Shown here: positions 58,401 to 64,000 of the stretch, piece after piece
Layout of the letters: the number at the start of each line of letters is the position of its first letter
Numbering within the stretch: position 1 is the stretch's first letter
The notes under the pieces: generated by a model
Told to the model about the DNA's origin: nothing
Databases searched by the model: none
What the model saw: only the letters and a program-made list of their open reading frames with translations
Source of the DNA: Tetmemena sp. SeJ-2015
Lineage: Eukaryota > Ciliophora > Spirotrichea > Sporadotrichida > Oxytrichidae
Reading direction: 5' to 3'
Length of the DNA: 64,000 nt
Assembly: GCA_027382625.1 (NCBI GenBank)
Contig: JAJKFJ010021376.1
Span: forward strand, 1 to 64,000
Made by a program: the position numbers and the translations under genes

Positions 58401-60404
58401 TCAAACTGATACTTTTTTTTCACGAATGAAGACTTTTCTGTTGTTTGGAGTTTGTAAAGAATAGATAGCTGAGCCTAGATTCAAGCTTAAGTCGTATAAA
58501 GATCCATTTATTAGAGATATTTTAGATAGACATGTAAAGGCAGTTATTAATTTTAATAGATACTCATTTATTATTTAGTAAAGTAAAATATTAAGAATGT
58601 AAATTAATAATCATTTTCCACAAAAAACACTTATTGTACTAATTAGAGAATTTAATTACTATCAGTTGTAAGATGGCTTTGATAATATAGTTTGTAGGGA
58701 TATTTATCATGATATGGGCAACCACTCACACCAAATTCCCTACTTAATTTATAATTCAAATTAATTAAAAGATGATTATTATTTAAATTAAATATTTGAT
58801 CTTATCAAAATTTTACTGATCGAGCAAAAAGTCACTTTAAAACTTACTATGAAGATACTTATCCTCCTTGGCCTGATGGAGGCCTGAGTTTCATTGAGCC
58901 CCTCAAGATAAGGTATAGATTATGGGAAAGAAGGCACTTAGTGACTGTATAAGTATTACAGTATAAAAATCTAGTTAAGGCTATTCTTCTAACTTACTCA
59001 TGAGGCTGATCCATCCTGTTGCTCTTAGTATCAATTGCTCGTTCTAATATATAAATAGGAGTAATTGATTTTCTCTTAGGATAATCTCTCAAATCAACTA
59101 TAAATGCACTATAAGAACAAAGTTTACATATTCTGCATAAGATTCTAAGTTTTTTACATAATATAATTAATTCGATTTTCATATAAAATATACTCAATTC
59201 ATAATGAGTTGAGTAAAAACTCATAATTTTCAAATTCTACCTTTAAATAAATTGAGTCGTTTTTATATCAGACTTGAGAACTTCAATGTAGTAAGCATAT
59301 ATTTTTCTTCAAACTTAATTCTAAATTAAATATGTAAAAACTTTTGAAATTTGAAATATTTCAAATTGACAAATTAAATATATTATAGTTAAATTTAAAA
59401 GCTTAAAATTATATTATCTTATATTTATCTTAAGTATAGTACTAATTTAAATAAATGTTAGGCCTCTTGGCCGATAAATGTTTGTTGAATAATTGAAAGT
59501 ATCTCATTTTGCCTAAATGCTTCTTAGGTCATTTACTAATAAAAACTCAATGTACATGAAAGCTTGTAAATTAATTGAATTTAATTAATTTGAATTATAT
59601 TTATTGTTTAAAGATAATAAACTTATATGGACAGCTAAGATAAGTGTCTCAACCTAGCTAATTCTCATAGCAGAGAGAGTAGCAGTAGATAAGAGCTAAC
59701 AATTCTTTCACAATGCTCCATCAATTAGGGACATCATTAGCAGTAATCGATGAAAGAACAAAGCCTCATATGGGAACCAGTAAGCAGTTGTTATTCATTA
59801 TATTATGAGTTGAGTCAATTTGCAGCAGCAGAGAATAAGTTGGCTGGAAATACTGGAAGCAGTAATAATCTGCAAACTATCTGGAGCAGTACAAACTAAA
59901 ACGCTAATATTTAGCTAGGAGCTAACGTTGGAAATGTTGGTGCAAATCAGGCAGTGAATACTTCTTCAGCATTTGGGCAGCACCCCACCAATTAAAAGAG
60001 TATTTAATTTTGTTCATAGACCCTCAGATGACTATGATGAGTTAGGGCATATCGATATGCAAAACTGGTCAGATGATGAGGAGGAAGATGATGATGAAGA
60101 TGATTTCTACTCTAAGAAGAAGCAACTTCTAGATCCTGCAAAGACTTTCAATAAGAAACCCAGAAGAAACAGTATCAACAAGACTGAAAGCCAAAGTGAG
60201 ATCGATCAGTTCTTGAAGGAACACAATCTCCAAGACCTCAAACTATTCGTAGAGACTCTCTGCCTACAGAACCTTTAACAACTCAAGGCATTCAAACCAG
60301 AGGAAATCAAGCAATATTAATTCAAGTTAATTTTAACTTAATTTATTAAGTTAATTTTAATAAATTATAAAGAAGTCTAGTGTAAAATGGGAATATATTT
60401 ATGA
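37326..60404 (+). CDS. Multi-CCCH zinc-finger, Gln-rich protein (Unkempt-like), 14 MDSs
   Basis: Probably a cytoplasmic or nuclear RNA-binding protein: tandem CCCH fingers of the Unkempt/plant C3H type bind RNA. Fourteen segments in linear order sum to 2976 nt, 991 codons plus TGA 60402-60404. Domains, by approximate residue: Gln-rich N-terminus (1-50); two CCCH motifs (60-120; YCDQAHSQTQCPIGEACLKA then H, and CPVGIDQCLRKENCSFAH); Asn/Gln linker; a CCCH array (about 245-460) including CKVPYQHNPKKCFFYH, ECPMGDSCPRSH, CDYGDMCAFAH, GCKHEYRCKFSH and ACRQIEQCQKPHCPYYH; a long Gln/Asn-rich region (530-800); an acidic patch (WSDDEEEDDDEDD) and a helical C-terminus (DQFLKEHNLQDLKLFVETL). Several fingers exist only after IES removal, which supports the assembly. 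The start codon and the last residues are the least certain parts. Confidence 0.85.
37611..37822 (+). CDS. CCCH gene MDS 2 (two zinc fingers)
   Basis: Encodes IQLSKLLQEYCDQAHSQTQC and the first CCCH finger (C-x8-C-x5-C-x3-H), then C-x6-C-x5-C of the second. Ends at pointer AGCTT (37818-37822). The sequence after the pointer would itself spell a plausible finger end (SLAH), an unusual extended similarity to the true continuation at 42571. Confidence 0.8.
37849..39258. mobile_element. F1 TIR element, 1.4 kb
   Basis: Left end GGGGGGCCTTTACTCCTCAT then CCACTTTTTT; right end AAAAAGTGGATGAAGATGAA then AGGCAACCCCC, its reverse complement with a few changes. The core holds a GC-richer minus-strand frame (about 38720-39110, reading STGGSGQYILDGNAYITRG) that is not recognised. 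Begins 26 bp after the IES pointer. Confidence 0.75.
39260..41063 (+). mobile_element. Element C: about 1.8-kb element with decayed ORF and 3' hairpin
   Basis: Plus-strand coding-like stretches are broken by several TGAs and shifts: IERGQFHKHFLLAIEIYTKI (near 39865), GPKTYDKVVNALDS, DELKSETEYQTNKMGFLEGK (near 40310), FLVDANWFNFDKVKQFLS (near 40590) and a C-terminus ending NQGMSFV at TGA 40964-40966. The conserved hairpin block follows at 40990-41063, in inverse orientation to the other three elements, and is followed by an ATT-rich tail. The C-terminus resembles that of the intact ORF at 54937-56349 (NQGMRF), and both elements are about 1.8 kb. Confidence 0.6.
41280..42388. mobile_element. 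F1 TIR element, 1.1 kb
   Basis: Left GGGGGGCCTTTACTCGTCAC then CCACTTTTT; right AAAAGCGGATGACGAGGAAG then GACCCCC. Contains the F3 copy 41682-42190 in its middle, so F3 inserted after F1. No ORF recognised. Confidence 0.8.
41682..42190. mobile_element. F3 TIR element nested in F1
   Basis: Inverted arms of about 50 bp: left ATTATGGGATGAATAGAAAT, AGATTATCACATAAATAACT, CTAGAAA; right TTTCTAGAGTTATTTATGTG, ATCATCTATTTCTATTCATC, CCATAATA. Non-coding. Confidence 0.85.
42571..42803 (+). CDS. CCCH gene MDS 3
   Basis: Completes the second finger (CSFAHSDYELRN) and continues into an Asn/Gln linker (NGFGQNQNQVQNAQGISSQI). Ends at the 9-bp pointer TTTATCTTA (42795-42803), shared with 44337-44345 in the same phase. 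Confidence 0.85.
42812..43594. mobile_element. F1 TIR element, 0.8 kb
   Basis: Left TGGGAGTAGTCTTTCCTAGT then CATCCTTTTTTCTA; right TAGTTGATGACGAGGAAAGG then CCCCCC. The left end has diverged more than the right. Confidence 0.7.
43850..44212 (+). mobile_element. F2 repeat copy
   Basis: Close to the copy at 6833-7253: ATTCGATTCAGCATTCAATT, GTGGGAGCACTCAGTCAAAA, TATCGAACAAGCTGCAGATC, AACCAATCACCGATTTTAAT. Confidence 0.75.
44337..44442 (+). CDS. CCCH gene MDS 4
   Basis: Gln-rich segment: GLFNGHGSFQNLQQIQQYQL then QQQNQISSQDMN, with most glutamines written TAG or TAA. Ends at pointer TGAAT (44438-44442), shared with 44505-44509. The 67-bp IES 44438-44504 is AT-rich. Confidence 0.85.
44505..44668 (+). 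CDS. CCCH gene MDS 5
   Basis: Encodes NDDVIAYLDLYNFKTQQCKV, then PYQHNPKKCFFYH and RRRPLGTYTYN, as in Unkempt-type arrays where C-F-x-x-H is followed by an RRR-P block. Ends at pointer TTAC (44665-44668), shared with 44708-44711; the 43-bp IES is 44665-44707. A 2-bp AT pointer would also keep the frame. Confidence 0.85.
44708..45043 (+). CDS. CCCH gene MDS 6 (three finger motifs)
   Basis: Contains YECPMGDSCPRSHNRVEEFY and HPEKYKVKFC, then ESCDYGDMCAFAHAEEEV, and WCPHSDTNHPRDACVYAH. The HNRVEEFYHPEKYK block resembles the H-x-R-x-E-x-x-x-HPE-x-YK spacing of Unkempt. Ends at pointer AATG (45040-45043), shared with 45767-45770, beyond a 727-bp IES. Confidence 0.92.
45700..45745. mobile_element. 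F3 end, partial
   Basis: TTACCAATCATCTATTTCTA then TTCATCCTATAATA matches the right arm of F3. The matching left arm was not found, so this is a truncated or diverged copy just before the IES pointer at 45767. Confidence 0.55.
45767..45900 (+). CDS. CCCH gene MDS 7
   Basis: Encodes WETKNFIQTYADGCKHEYRC then KFSHGWKEQEYHPLNYKMHA and CRQI. The GC...C...HGWKE-x-x-YHP-x-x-YK arrangement is typical of this array. Ends at pointer AAATT (45896-45900), shared with 47734-47738; the IES between is 1838 bp. Confidence 0.9.
46935..47355 (+). mobile_element. F2 repeat copy
   Basis: Starts TTATAGCTGACAATTTAATT, then GAGGCAGTTAAATGTGAGAT, CATCCTTGCAACTTCTTCGT, ending near CAACTTTTACAGCTCTTCAT and TATAAATTGTACTATAAT. 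Lies in the 1838-bp IES 45896-47733. Confidence 0.6.
47734..47810 (+). CDS. CCCH gene MDS 8
   Basis: Joined across pointer AAATT to MDS 7 it yields the finger ACRQIEQCQKPHCPYYH (C-x5-C-x4-C-x3-H) followed by SEQDRRQPLNQF. The finger exists only after the 1838-bp IES is removed. Confidence 0.88.
47808..47820 (+). other. Candidate 13-bp IES, pointer TTC
   Basis: TTC at 47808-47810 and 47821-47823; deleting 13 bp moves the reading into the frame that stays open through the next 216 nt and joins LNQF to LKTEEQQFN. A 3-bp repeat is weak, and another small deletion of the same phase would serve. Confidence 0.55.
47821..48039 (+). CDS. CCCH gene MDS 9
   Basis: Encodes FLKTEEQQFNINQFEQTQIY, then VPSRICQTYIDQLTGQQQQL and SIYGCGPQSVPILDPKVVM. 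Ends at pointer ATG (48037-48039), shared with 50162-50164; IES 48037-50161 is 2125 bp. Confidence 0.7.
48712..49228. mobile_element. F3 TIR element
   Basis: Left TTATTATAGGATGGATAGAA then TTAGATGTTCGCAAA; right TTGTGAAACACCTAATTCTA then TTCTTTCCTATATTG. Inside is a GAAAACCCATATTTTT block like other F3 copies. Confidence 0.7.
50162..50765 (+). CDS. CCCH gene MDS 10 (Gln/Asn-rich)
   Basis: Two hundred codons open in the TGA-stop code, dominated by glutamine: VNLQQQQQQLAAIARVQSQS, NQNLIYQQQQHLLQQQSNLQ, and a proline patch GIILPPPGFEDMQQQVILQG. Read with the standard code it would be shredded by dozens of stops. Ends at pointer AATC (50762-50765), shared with 53625-53628. Confidence 0.88.
51790..52195 (-). 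mobile_element. F2 repeat copy
   Basis: Reverse copy: TAATTGAAATCGGTAATTGG, GAGAGTTGCAACTTCATGG, CTGATCTGCAGCTTATTAGA, CACTCCCACATAAAAATTGC, GGACGCTTCAACTGATTTTA. Confidence 0.75.
52834..53034 (+). CDS. Small coding-like frame inside an IES, unrecognised
   Basis: Sixty-six codons to a TGA, with composition less AT-rich than its flanks (CPSQGKVGVLSLALRRENVS; PKSSTTPSDLTK). The only start is a non-ATG codon, so it may be the C-terminal part of a germline-limited or decayed gene. No family recognised. Confidence 0.3.
   Translation: MNLNFQLCLSEVPCTMQTQGSCPSQGKVGVLSLALRRENVSIYSQIFSSSLPFLPKSSTTPSDLTK
53625..53679 (+). CDS. CCCH gene MDS 11
   Basis: Short segment NLLSQAANLYQQQNNQNL. Left pointer AATC and right pointer AAACTTAT (53672-53679) are both in phase with their partners. 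Confidence 0.78.
54044..54310 (+). CDS. Small ORF inside IES, 88 aa, unrecognised
   Basis: ATG 54044 to TGA 54308-54310, with TAA/TAG as glutamine. Protein-like (SKLIKGKYEWRKIFQVTVSF; EKDFDYLSFDSIDNSNLNKH) and less AT-rich than its surroundings. No membrane segment or known motif. It could be germline-limited or part of a decayed element. Confidence 0.4.
54503..54805 (-). pseudogene. Decayed minus-strand ORF next to element B
   Basis: One frame starts MKIDKETLLRQWKEDLKNPDD near 54800. After a frame change the sequence continues ESSELFQFSVKINHLAYFQF and KKKGVLPSYIRKTARLEVNS to a TGA at 54503-54505. It begins about 30 bp from the terminal hairpin/AAT tail of element B. Function not recognised. 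Confidence 0.4.
54833..56600 (-). mobile_element. Element B: hairpin-ended element with intact ORF
   Basis: Terminal block 54833-54908 with hairpin AGACG-loop-CGTCT, preceded outside by an (AAT)n run, lies just 3' of the ORF 54937-56349 (minus strand). The far end is not defined; sequence up to about 56600 looks unique and is followed by element D in the same orientation. Resembles element C at its ORF C-terminus and in size. Confidence 0.65.
54937..56349 (-). CDS. Intact 470-aa ORF of element B, unknown function
   Basis: Read in the TGA-stop code, the minus strand from ATG 56347-56349 to TGA 54937-54939 is one uninterrupted frame of 470 codons; none of the roughly 25 TCA triplets on the plus strand falls in the stop phase. 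The N-terminus is Ser/Asn/Thr-rich. A charged helical part follows (RNLLERLDKMIEHIKSERNY; EPIPELAAMLMIISEDRTFV), then a Pro/Gln-rich middle (AKQQPPPQKEAQRPP), a folded-looking segment (RSDWDRYLVQVEDVIHVEFK) and a strongly basic tail (RRNTGRRPRNQGMRFKSRRP). This layout is like a nucleic-acid-binding gag/ORF1-type protein. No reverse transcriptase or DDE motif is seen. Confidence 0.65.
56611..58128 (-). mobile_element. Element D: hairpin-ended element, homologous to element A
   Basis: Terminal block 56611-56690 with hairpin AGACA-loop-TGTCT. The minus-strand ORF is broken by a TGA (56945-56947) and by shifts: it begins near 58060 (NMVLLFQNNIIPVLAQLLNI), continues KGVSFLMTFNPF and QITGDRKRTLLDAIEIIIRA, and ends in an acidic tail (NSEDDDADW) at TGA 56726-56728. 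Its other end, GCTATTAACTTTCTAATTTA then ATAATA, matches element A. About 1.5 kb. Confidence 0.7.
59619..59790 (+). CDS. CCCH gene MDS 12
   Basis: Encodes LYGQLRQVSQPSQFSQQREQ, then QQIRANNSFTMLHQLGTSLA and RTKPHMGTSKQ, continuing the Gln-rich region. Ends at pointer AGTTG (59786-59790). Confidence 0.8.
59786..59807 (+). other. 22-bp IES, pointer AGTTG
   Basis: AGTTG recurs at 59808-59812. The 22 AT-rich bases between include an in-phase stop for the upstream frame, and their removal joins TSKQ to LSQFAAAENKLAGNT in frame. Confidence 0.8.
59808..59974 (+). CDS. CCCH gene MDS 13
   Basis: Encodes LSQFAAAENKLAGNTGSSNN, QNANIQLGANVGNVGANQAV and NTSSAF. Ends at the proposed pointer ATTT (59971-59974). 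Confidence 0.8.
59971..60001 (+). other. Candidate 31-bp IES, pointer ATTT
   Basis: ATTT at 59971-59974 and 60002-60005; deletion of 31 bp moves into the frame NFVHRPSDDYDELGH. The deleted part is not very AT-rich, and the downstream frame already looks coding a little to the left (STPPIKRVFNF). A shorter deletion of the same phase, for example 16 bp with a CA repeat, is possible. Confidence 0.5.
60002..60404 (+). CDS. CCCH gene MDS 14 (acidic patch and C-terminus)
   Basis: Encodes SDDYDELGHIDMQNWSDDEE, the acidic run, a basic patch (KKPRRNSINKTESQ) and DQFLKEHNLQDLKLFVETL followed by CLQNLQQLKAFKPEEIKQYQ. The frame then enters AT-rich sequence and stops at TGA 60402-60404. The true end may come from another segment after about 60310. 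Confidence 0.82.
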
Positions 60405-63050
60405 TATTCATACATTCACTAATCATTTAAACTGTTCATTACGAAATATACTTTAGAGAACTTCTATTTTCCAACAACTTATTCGAATTCACTATGATTG
60501 AGATTCTCTATTCTGCAGAGAAGCAGTGTTTAAATTAAGTATGTTGGATGTTTCGGCTACCTAATCAACAATTAGATTTCAGTTAAAGTTGCTTAGTGAG
60601 AGAAGACTTAAATTTCAGAGGCTGGGTAAACCTAATGTGGTTAGCAATACGGAGGGAGTTTGAGAATTTTAATTTTCTTCTGTTTTCTTTTATATTTTGT
60701 TAAAAGCTGTGAATATAGATCAATAAGGAATAATATAAATAGGGCCAAATTAAGTGATAAATTAAATTAATAATCTGAATTATCAAGGTTTATAATTTCT
60801 TATAGTTATAAATAAAGTTTAAAAATGTAAAGCAGTATTGCTCTATCAGTGTCCGCAATCTTCTTCTTTAAGCTTATTTGTATATAAATTATCCATTCCA
60901 CTTGGTAAGAATTTTCTTAATATCCTTTGATACAAACCCCCATTTTCACAATTTTCTCTATCTAAAATGAATTTTAAGATTAAAAGTAATTTAAGAGATA
61001 AAACAAAGAGAATTTAGTTATTCAAATTTTTTCTCTATTATCTAGTTATGTTTAGTTACTTTCCATTTATAGGGTTTTTATACAAAAGATTTAAGTTAAT
61101 CGAGTGTAGTCCTGAAGTATATCCTATAAAAAAAATAATTTTAAAATACTTTGCAGATAATAAAGCTATACACTGTGAAAATGTCTTTCTTGCTCATTAT
61201 ACTGTTTTTTTGATTCTCTATAAAGCTTATATTATTCTTTCTTTTGATTATTTTTTCCATTAAATTCTGAAGTATAATAATAAAGACTTGTAAGAATTTA
61301 TACAATTAAAAACTTAGCTTAATAGAGATAAAATAAAATCAAATAAGTGTTTTGATAAGATGGCTACGGAAATAATAATTAAATGAAATATAGAGAGCAG
61401 CCTGTTCTAAAAGAATGTGGCTTGAAAAGAAAAGTTGGGGTTATAATATTTAAAGATTAGTGGTAAAATTATTTGGATTTTAATTAATTAAGCCACCACA
61501 TTGGTTAATCAAGATCTTTAAAAGAGAAATCCAATCAGGCATTAGTAAATTAATTTTAAGTATAATGAGTCTAATAATCAACAAAATATGTAAGAATTAT
61601 TAAATTTCAGCCAATCAAACATCTTATTTTATCTACCTATCACATTATTCAATAATTAAGACTTTGAACTTGATCTTATTTCTACAATCATCTTATTAAA
61701 ACCATTATTTAATTTTAATCTAAATTTTAACCAAATTCGTTAGCATTCAGAATCCCCACTCCTTTCTATTAAAAATTTGAGGATGACTTAAAAAATATTA
61801 AATCTTATTGAATGAAAAGATTGAAAAAACTTAAAAAATAAGTATCTTATACTTCAATATTTATGATACATTAAAATATTGTTGATTTATTAAAAGGAAC
61901 GAATTATAAATACAAAAGAATTAGAATTTATATTATATAGTTCTTATTATATTTGGGACCTCAATAAGCAGATTCTTGCAAAAAATTGATTGATGCTTTA
62001 AATTCTCTAAGCTTGGATGAGAATAGACAGGAAACCTAGCATGAAGGTTCATTAAATGAACAAAATAAGGATATCGTTTAAGAATGATCAAATCCATGAA
62101 AACCAAAGATTTGTGATTACGCAATCAAACTTCATTCTAGCCCATTATACCTAATTGCATCATTTATTTATTTAATTTTCCTTTTTAAATATATTCATTT
62201 ATTAATTTATTAAAATAATATGAGAAATTCATTCATAAATTAGTTATCTACTAATTATAATAACTATTTTATTCCTACTATTCTGTTTTGAAAAAAATAT
62301 TTCTTCTTAACATCTTAAATTATCATAAATATAAAGAGATATTCACTCTATGTAATAAAATAAGGGGTTTAAGTTATTTTTTAGGTTTGATATAAAATAT
62401 TTAGCTATTTGAATTATATTTTCTTATTGAGAATATATTTAAATTTGAAAATCATGATGAAAGAATCCTTAGTAATGTTTGAGATAAATGCATTTTTATC
62501 TCACTAATTACAGTAAAGTTTAATATTTTATTATTTGTCTAAAGCTATGATTTTAAGTTGGAGCATTTCACAAGATAAAAATAAACTAATTAGTAGTAAT
62601 GAATTATTGCTAAACATAAGTTTATTACTAGAAGTAAATCAAAAAATAAACAAATAAAAACTAAAAATTCATTCGAATTAGTAAATTTCTTGCTGAAGTT
62701 TAATAAATGGCAGACTTTTAGAGGGCGAGTGAATCTATAATTAATTCTTATTTATTATAGGAAATAATTTTTTCTTTAGTGAATTATTTTAGAAATGCAA
62801 AGACCATAAATGAAAAAGATGAGAAATAATTGTAGAATTAATATTTAAAGAATTTTAAAATACAAAGTATTCATAGTGTTAATACTTATTACTCAAATGT
62901 GACAATAACTTTCTTATTGAATCTCTAATTAAATATCGAATGAAACTTAGGATTAAGTAGAAACCCAAATGATGTTTGACTTGTAGTGTATGAACGAATT
63001 TGATTGTGGAAGTGGATAAATTTAATGCAAGCTTCAAAATTATTAGATGA
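60405..63050. other. AT-rich region, no supported gene
   Basis: Frames open for up to about 70 codons exist (for example 61048-61263), but their composition is that of AT-rich non-coding DNA. No repeat family of this window was clearly recognised here. Confidence 0.5.
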
Positions 63051-63236
63051 CTCATTTGGATTGTAGGGTAGAAGCTGTCCACAGTAAAGCTTCAGCAGTA
63101 ATTCAATCACGAAAAAGAAGCAGCAGCTCTTACTTTGAGCTCTCATGTTGATTATGTGTCCTCTGGAAATGTGAGCTCTGAATGAGAATCGGAAAGTAGA
63201 GTTTCAAATGTGGGAAGCGGCGAGAGCTGCTGCTCA
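63051..63236 (+). CDS. Candidate coding segment with one internal TGA, unrecognised
   Basis: A GC-richer block reads KLSTVKLQQQFNHEKEAAAL then SSHVDYVSSGNVSSE, meets TGA 63183-63185 and continues in the same frame ESESRVSNVGSGESCCSN. It may be an MDS end, a segment of the next gene, or a decayed frame. No family recognised. Confidence 0.3.
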
Positions 63237-63717
63237 AATTAAATTAAATGATATCTTTTCAACTTCAAGGGTTTCTTTTACTAATACTTTAGTCCTTAAT
63301 TGATGGCATATCAGTATGAAAGGTATTATTCTTTCTTGCTATAGATGGCCAATTCACTTGAGACTCCATTATTTAAGTTTGAAAGATTAATATATATTTT
63401 AACCCTCATTACAATATCATATACTATTAAGAGATAGATAAAAATTAAAATGAGATAAATTAAAATTCTTAATTATCTTCCAATATTAATTTTTCTTTAA
63501 TTTTTTTTACAATATTATTCATTTTTAGAAGTGTGGATTACTTAAGTCAAAACTTGAGTTTACAAAAAAGAGCTCTCAAATTTTAACCATATTTTTTTGG
63601 TATAAATTTAAGAACTATAAGCGAGGAAGCATTTTGACTTTCTCAGCCATTTAAACATTTAAATTGTTATCTGTAAAAAAAATATTGATAATGAACTTCG
63701 ATTATTTTTAAATAATT

Positions 63718-64000
63718 ATTGCCTATAATATAGGTTGAATAGAAATAGGTTATCAATGATTTAAATACTTGATAATAAATAAATCTATAAAGAAGTCCTA
63801 ACAATAATATAATTCTTGAATTGATTTAATATCCTCATTTGCTTAAATAAATAAAATGAAAGCTGAGAGCATAGTAGAAAATCTCTAATTATGCACACTC
63901 AGATCTCTTCTAAAATCCTGAAAGAAACCTAATGTAAGCAAATTTTATGGCTTTATATCTTATTTTTATATATTTGTTGGGTTTAGCACTAATTCACACT
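63718..64000. mobile_element. F3 element, left end, runs off the window
   Basis: ATTGCCTATAATATAGGTTG then AATAGAAATAGGTTATCA matches the F3 terminal arm; the other arm would lie beyond the window. Confidence 0.5.

Larger units (their letters stand above)
53672..59618 (+). other. IES in CCCH gene, 5947 bp, pointer AAACTTAT
   Basis: Contains two elements of the hairpin-ended class (B with an intact 470-codon ORF, and D) and two small coding-like frames at 54044-54310 and 54503-54805. The 8-bp pointer is at 53672-53679 and 59619-59626. Confidence 0.82.

Noticed and set aside
6034..60404. Scrambled or inverted MDS order
   Set aside because: All recognisable CCT5 and CCCH segments lie on the plus strand in protein order; no inverted segment was needed.
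61048..61263. 71-codon plus-strand frame
   Set aside because: Composition is that of AT-rich non-coding DNA (Phe, Ile, Tyr, Lys), with no homologue or pointer-linked partner recognised.

Overview
The window looks like germline (micronuclear) DNA of a spirotrichous ciliate, probably a hypotrich of the Oxytricha/Stylonychia type. Two observations support this. First, long reading frames only make sense if TAA and TAG encode glutamine and TGA is the only stop. Second, conserved genes are cut into macronuclear-destined segments (MDSs) separated by AT-rich internal eliminated sequences (IESs), and each junction carries a short direct repeat (pointer), one copy of which is kept when the IES is removed. 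No telomeric C4A4 repeats, rRNA, convincing tRNA or CRISPR array was seen. All assembly was done by eye.

Three genes can be followed across their segments, all on + and all in linear (non-scrambled) order. (1) An MT-A70 (METTL3/MTA1-like) N6-adenine methyltransferase at 1652-3697: 3 segments, 1494 coding nt, 497 aa, with the DPPW motif. One IES is a 513-bp block made largely of (GAAA)n. (2) CCT5, the epsilon subunit of the TRiC/CCT chaperonin, at 6034-31004: 9 segments, exactly 1611 coding nt, 536 aa. Its IESs run from 11 bp to 15.8 kb and one MDS is only 20 bp. (3) A multi-CCCH zinc-finger, glutamine-rich, Unkempt-like protein at 37326-60404: 14 segments, 2976 coding nt, 991 aa. Its IESs run from 13 bp to 5.9 kb.

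The large IESs are packed with mobile DNA. The 15.8-kb CCT5 IES (8324-24139) holds a small TIR element, GC-rich tandem repeats, a decayed Tc1/IS630-type transposase, two foldback-like elements with tandem-repeat arms, and a 1.5-kb element split by the insertion of a near-perfect 483-bp-arm palindrome. The IESs of all three large loci share dispersed TIR/MITE families, called F1 to F6 here. Several copies end within about 30 bp of an IES pointer, which fits IESs derived from transposons. Four larger elements (18.9, 39-41, 54.8 and 56.6 kb) share a terminal hairpin with compensatory base changes just 3' of their ORFs. One of them keeps an intact 470-codon ORF of unknown function.

Smaller items are a degenerate ubiquitin-like stretch (36.2-36.5 kb), an unrecognised gene at 3.9-5.0 kb, several coding-like islands, and tandem duplications at 35.2-36.2 kb. 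The rest is AT-rich sequence in which no gene could be supported.
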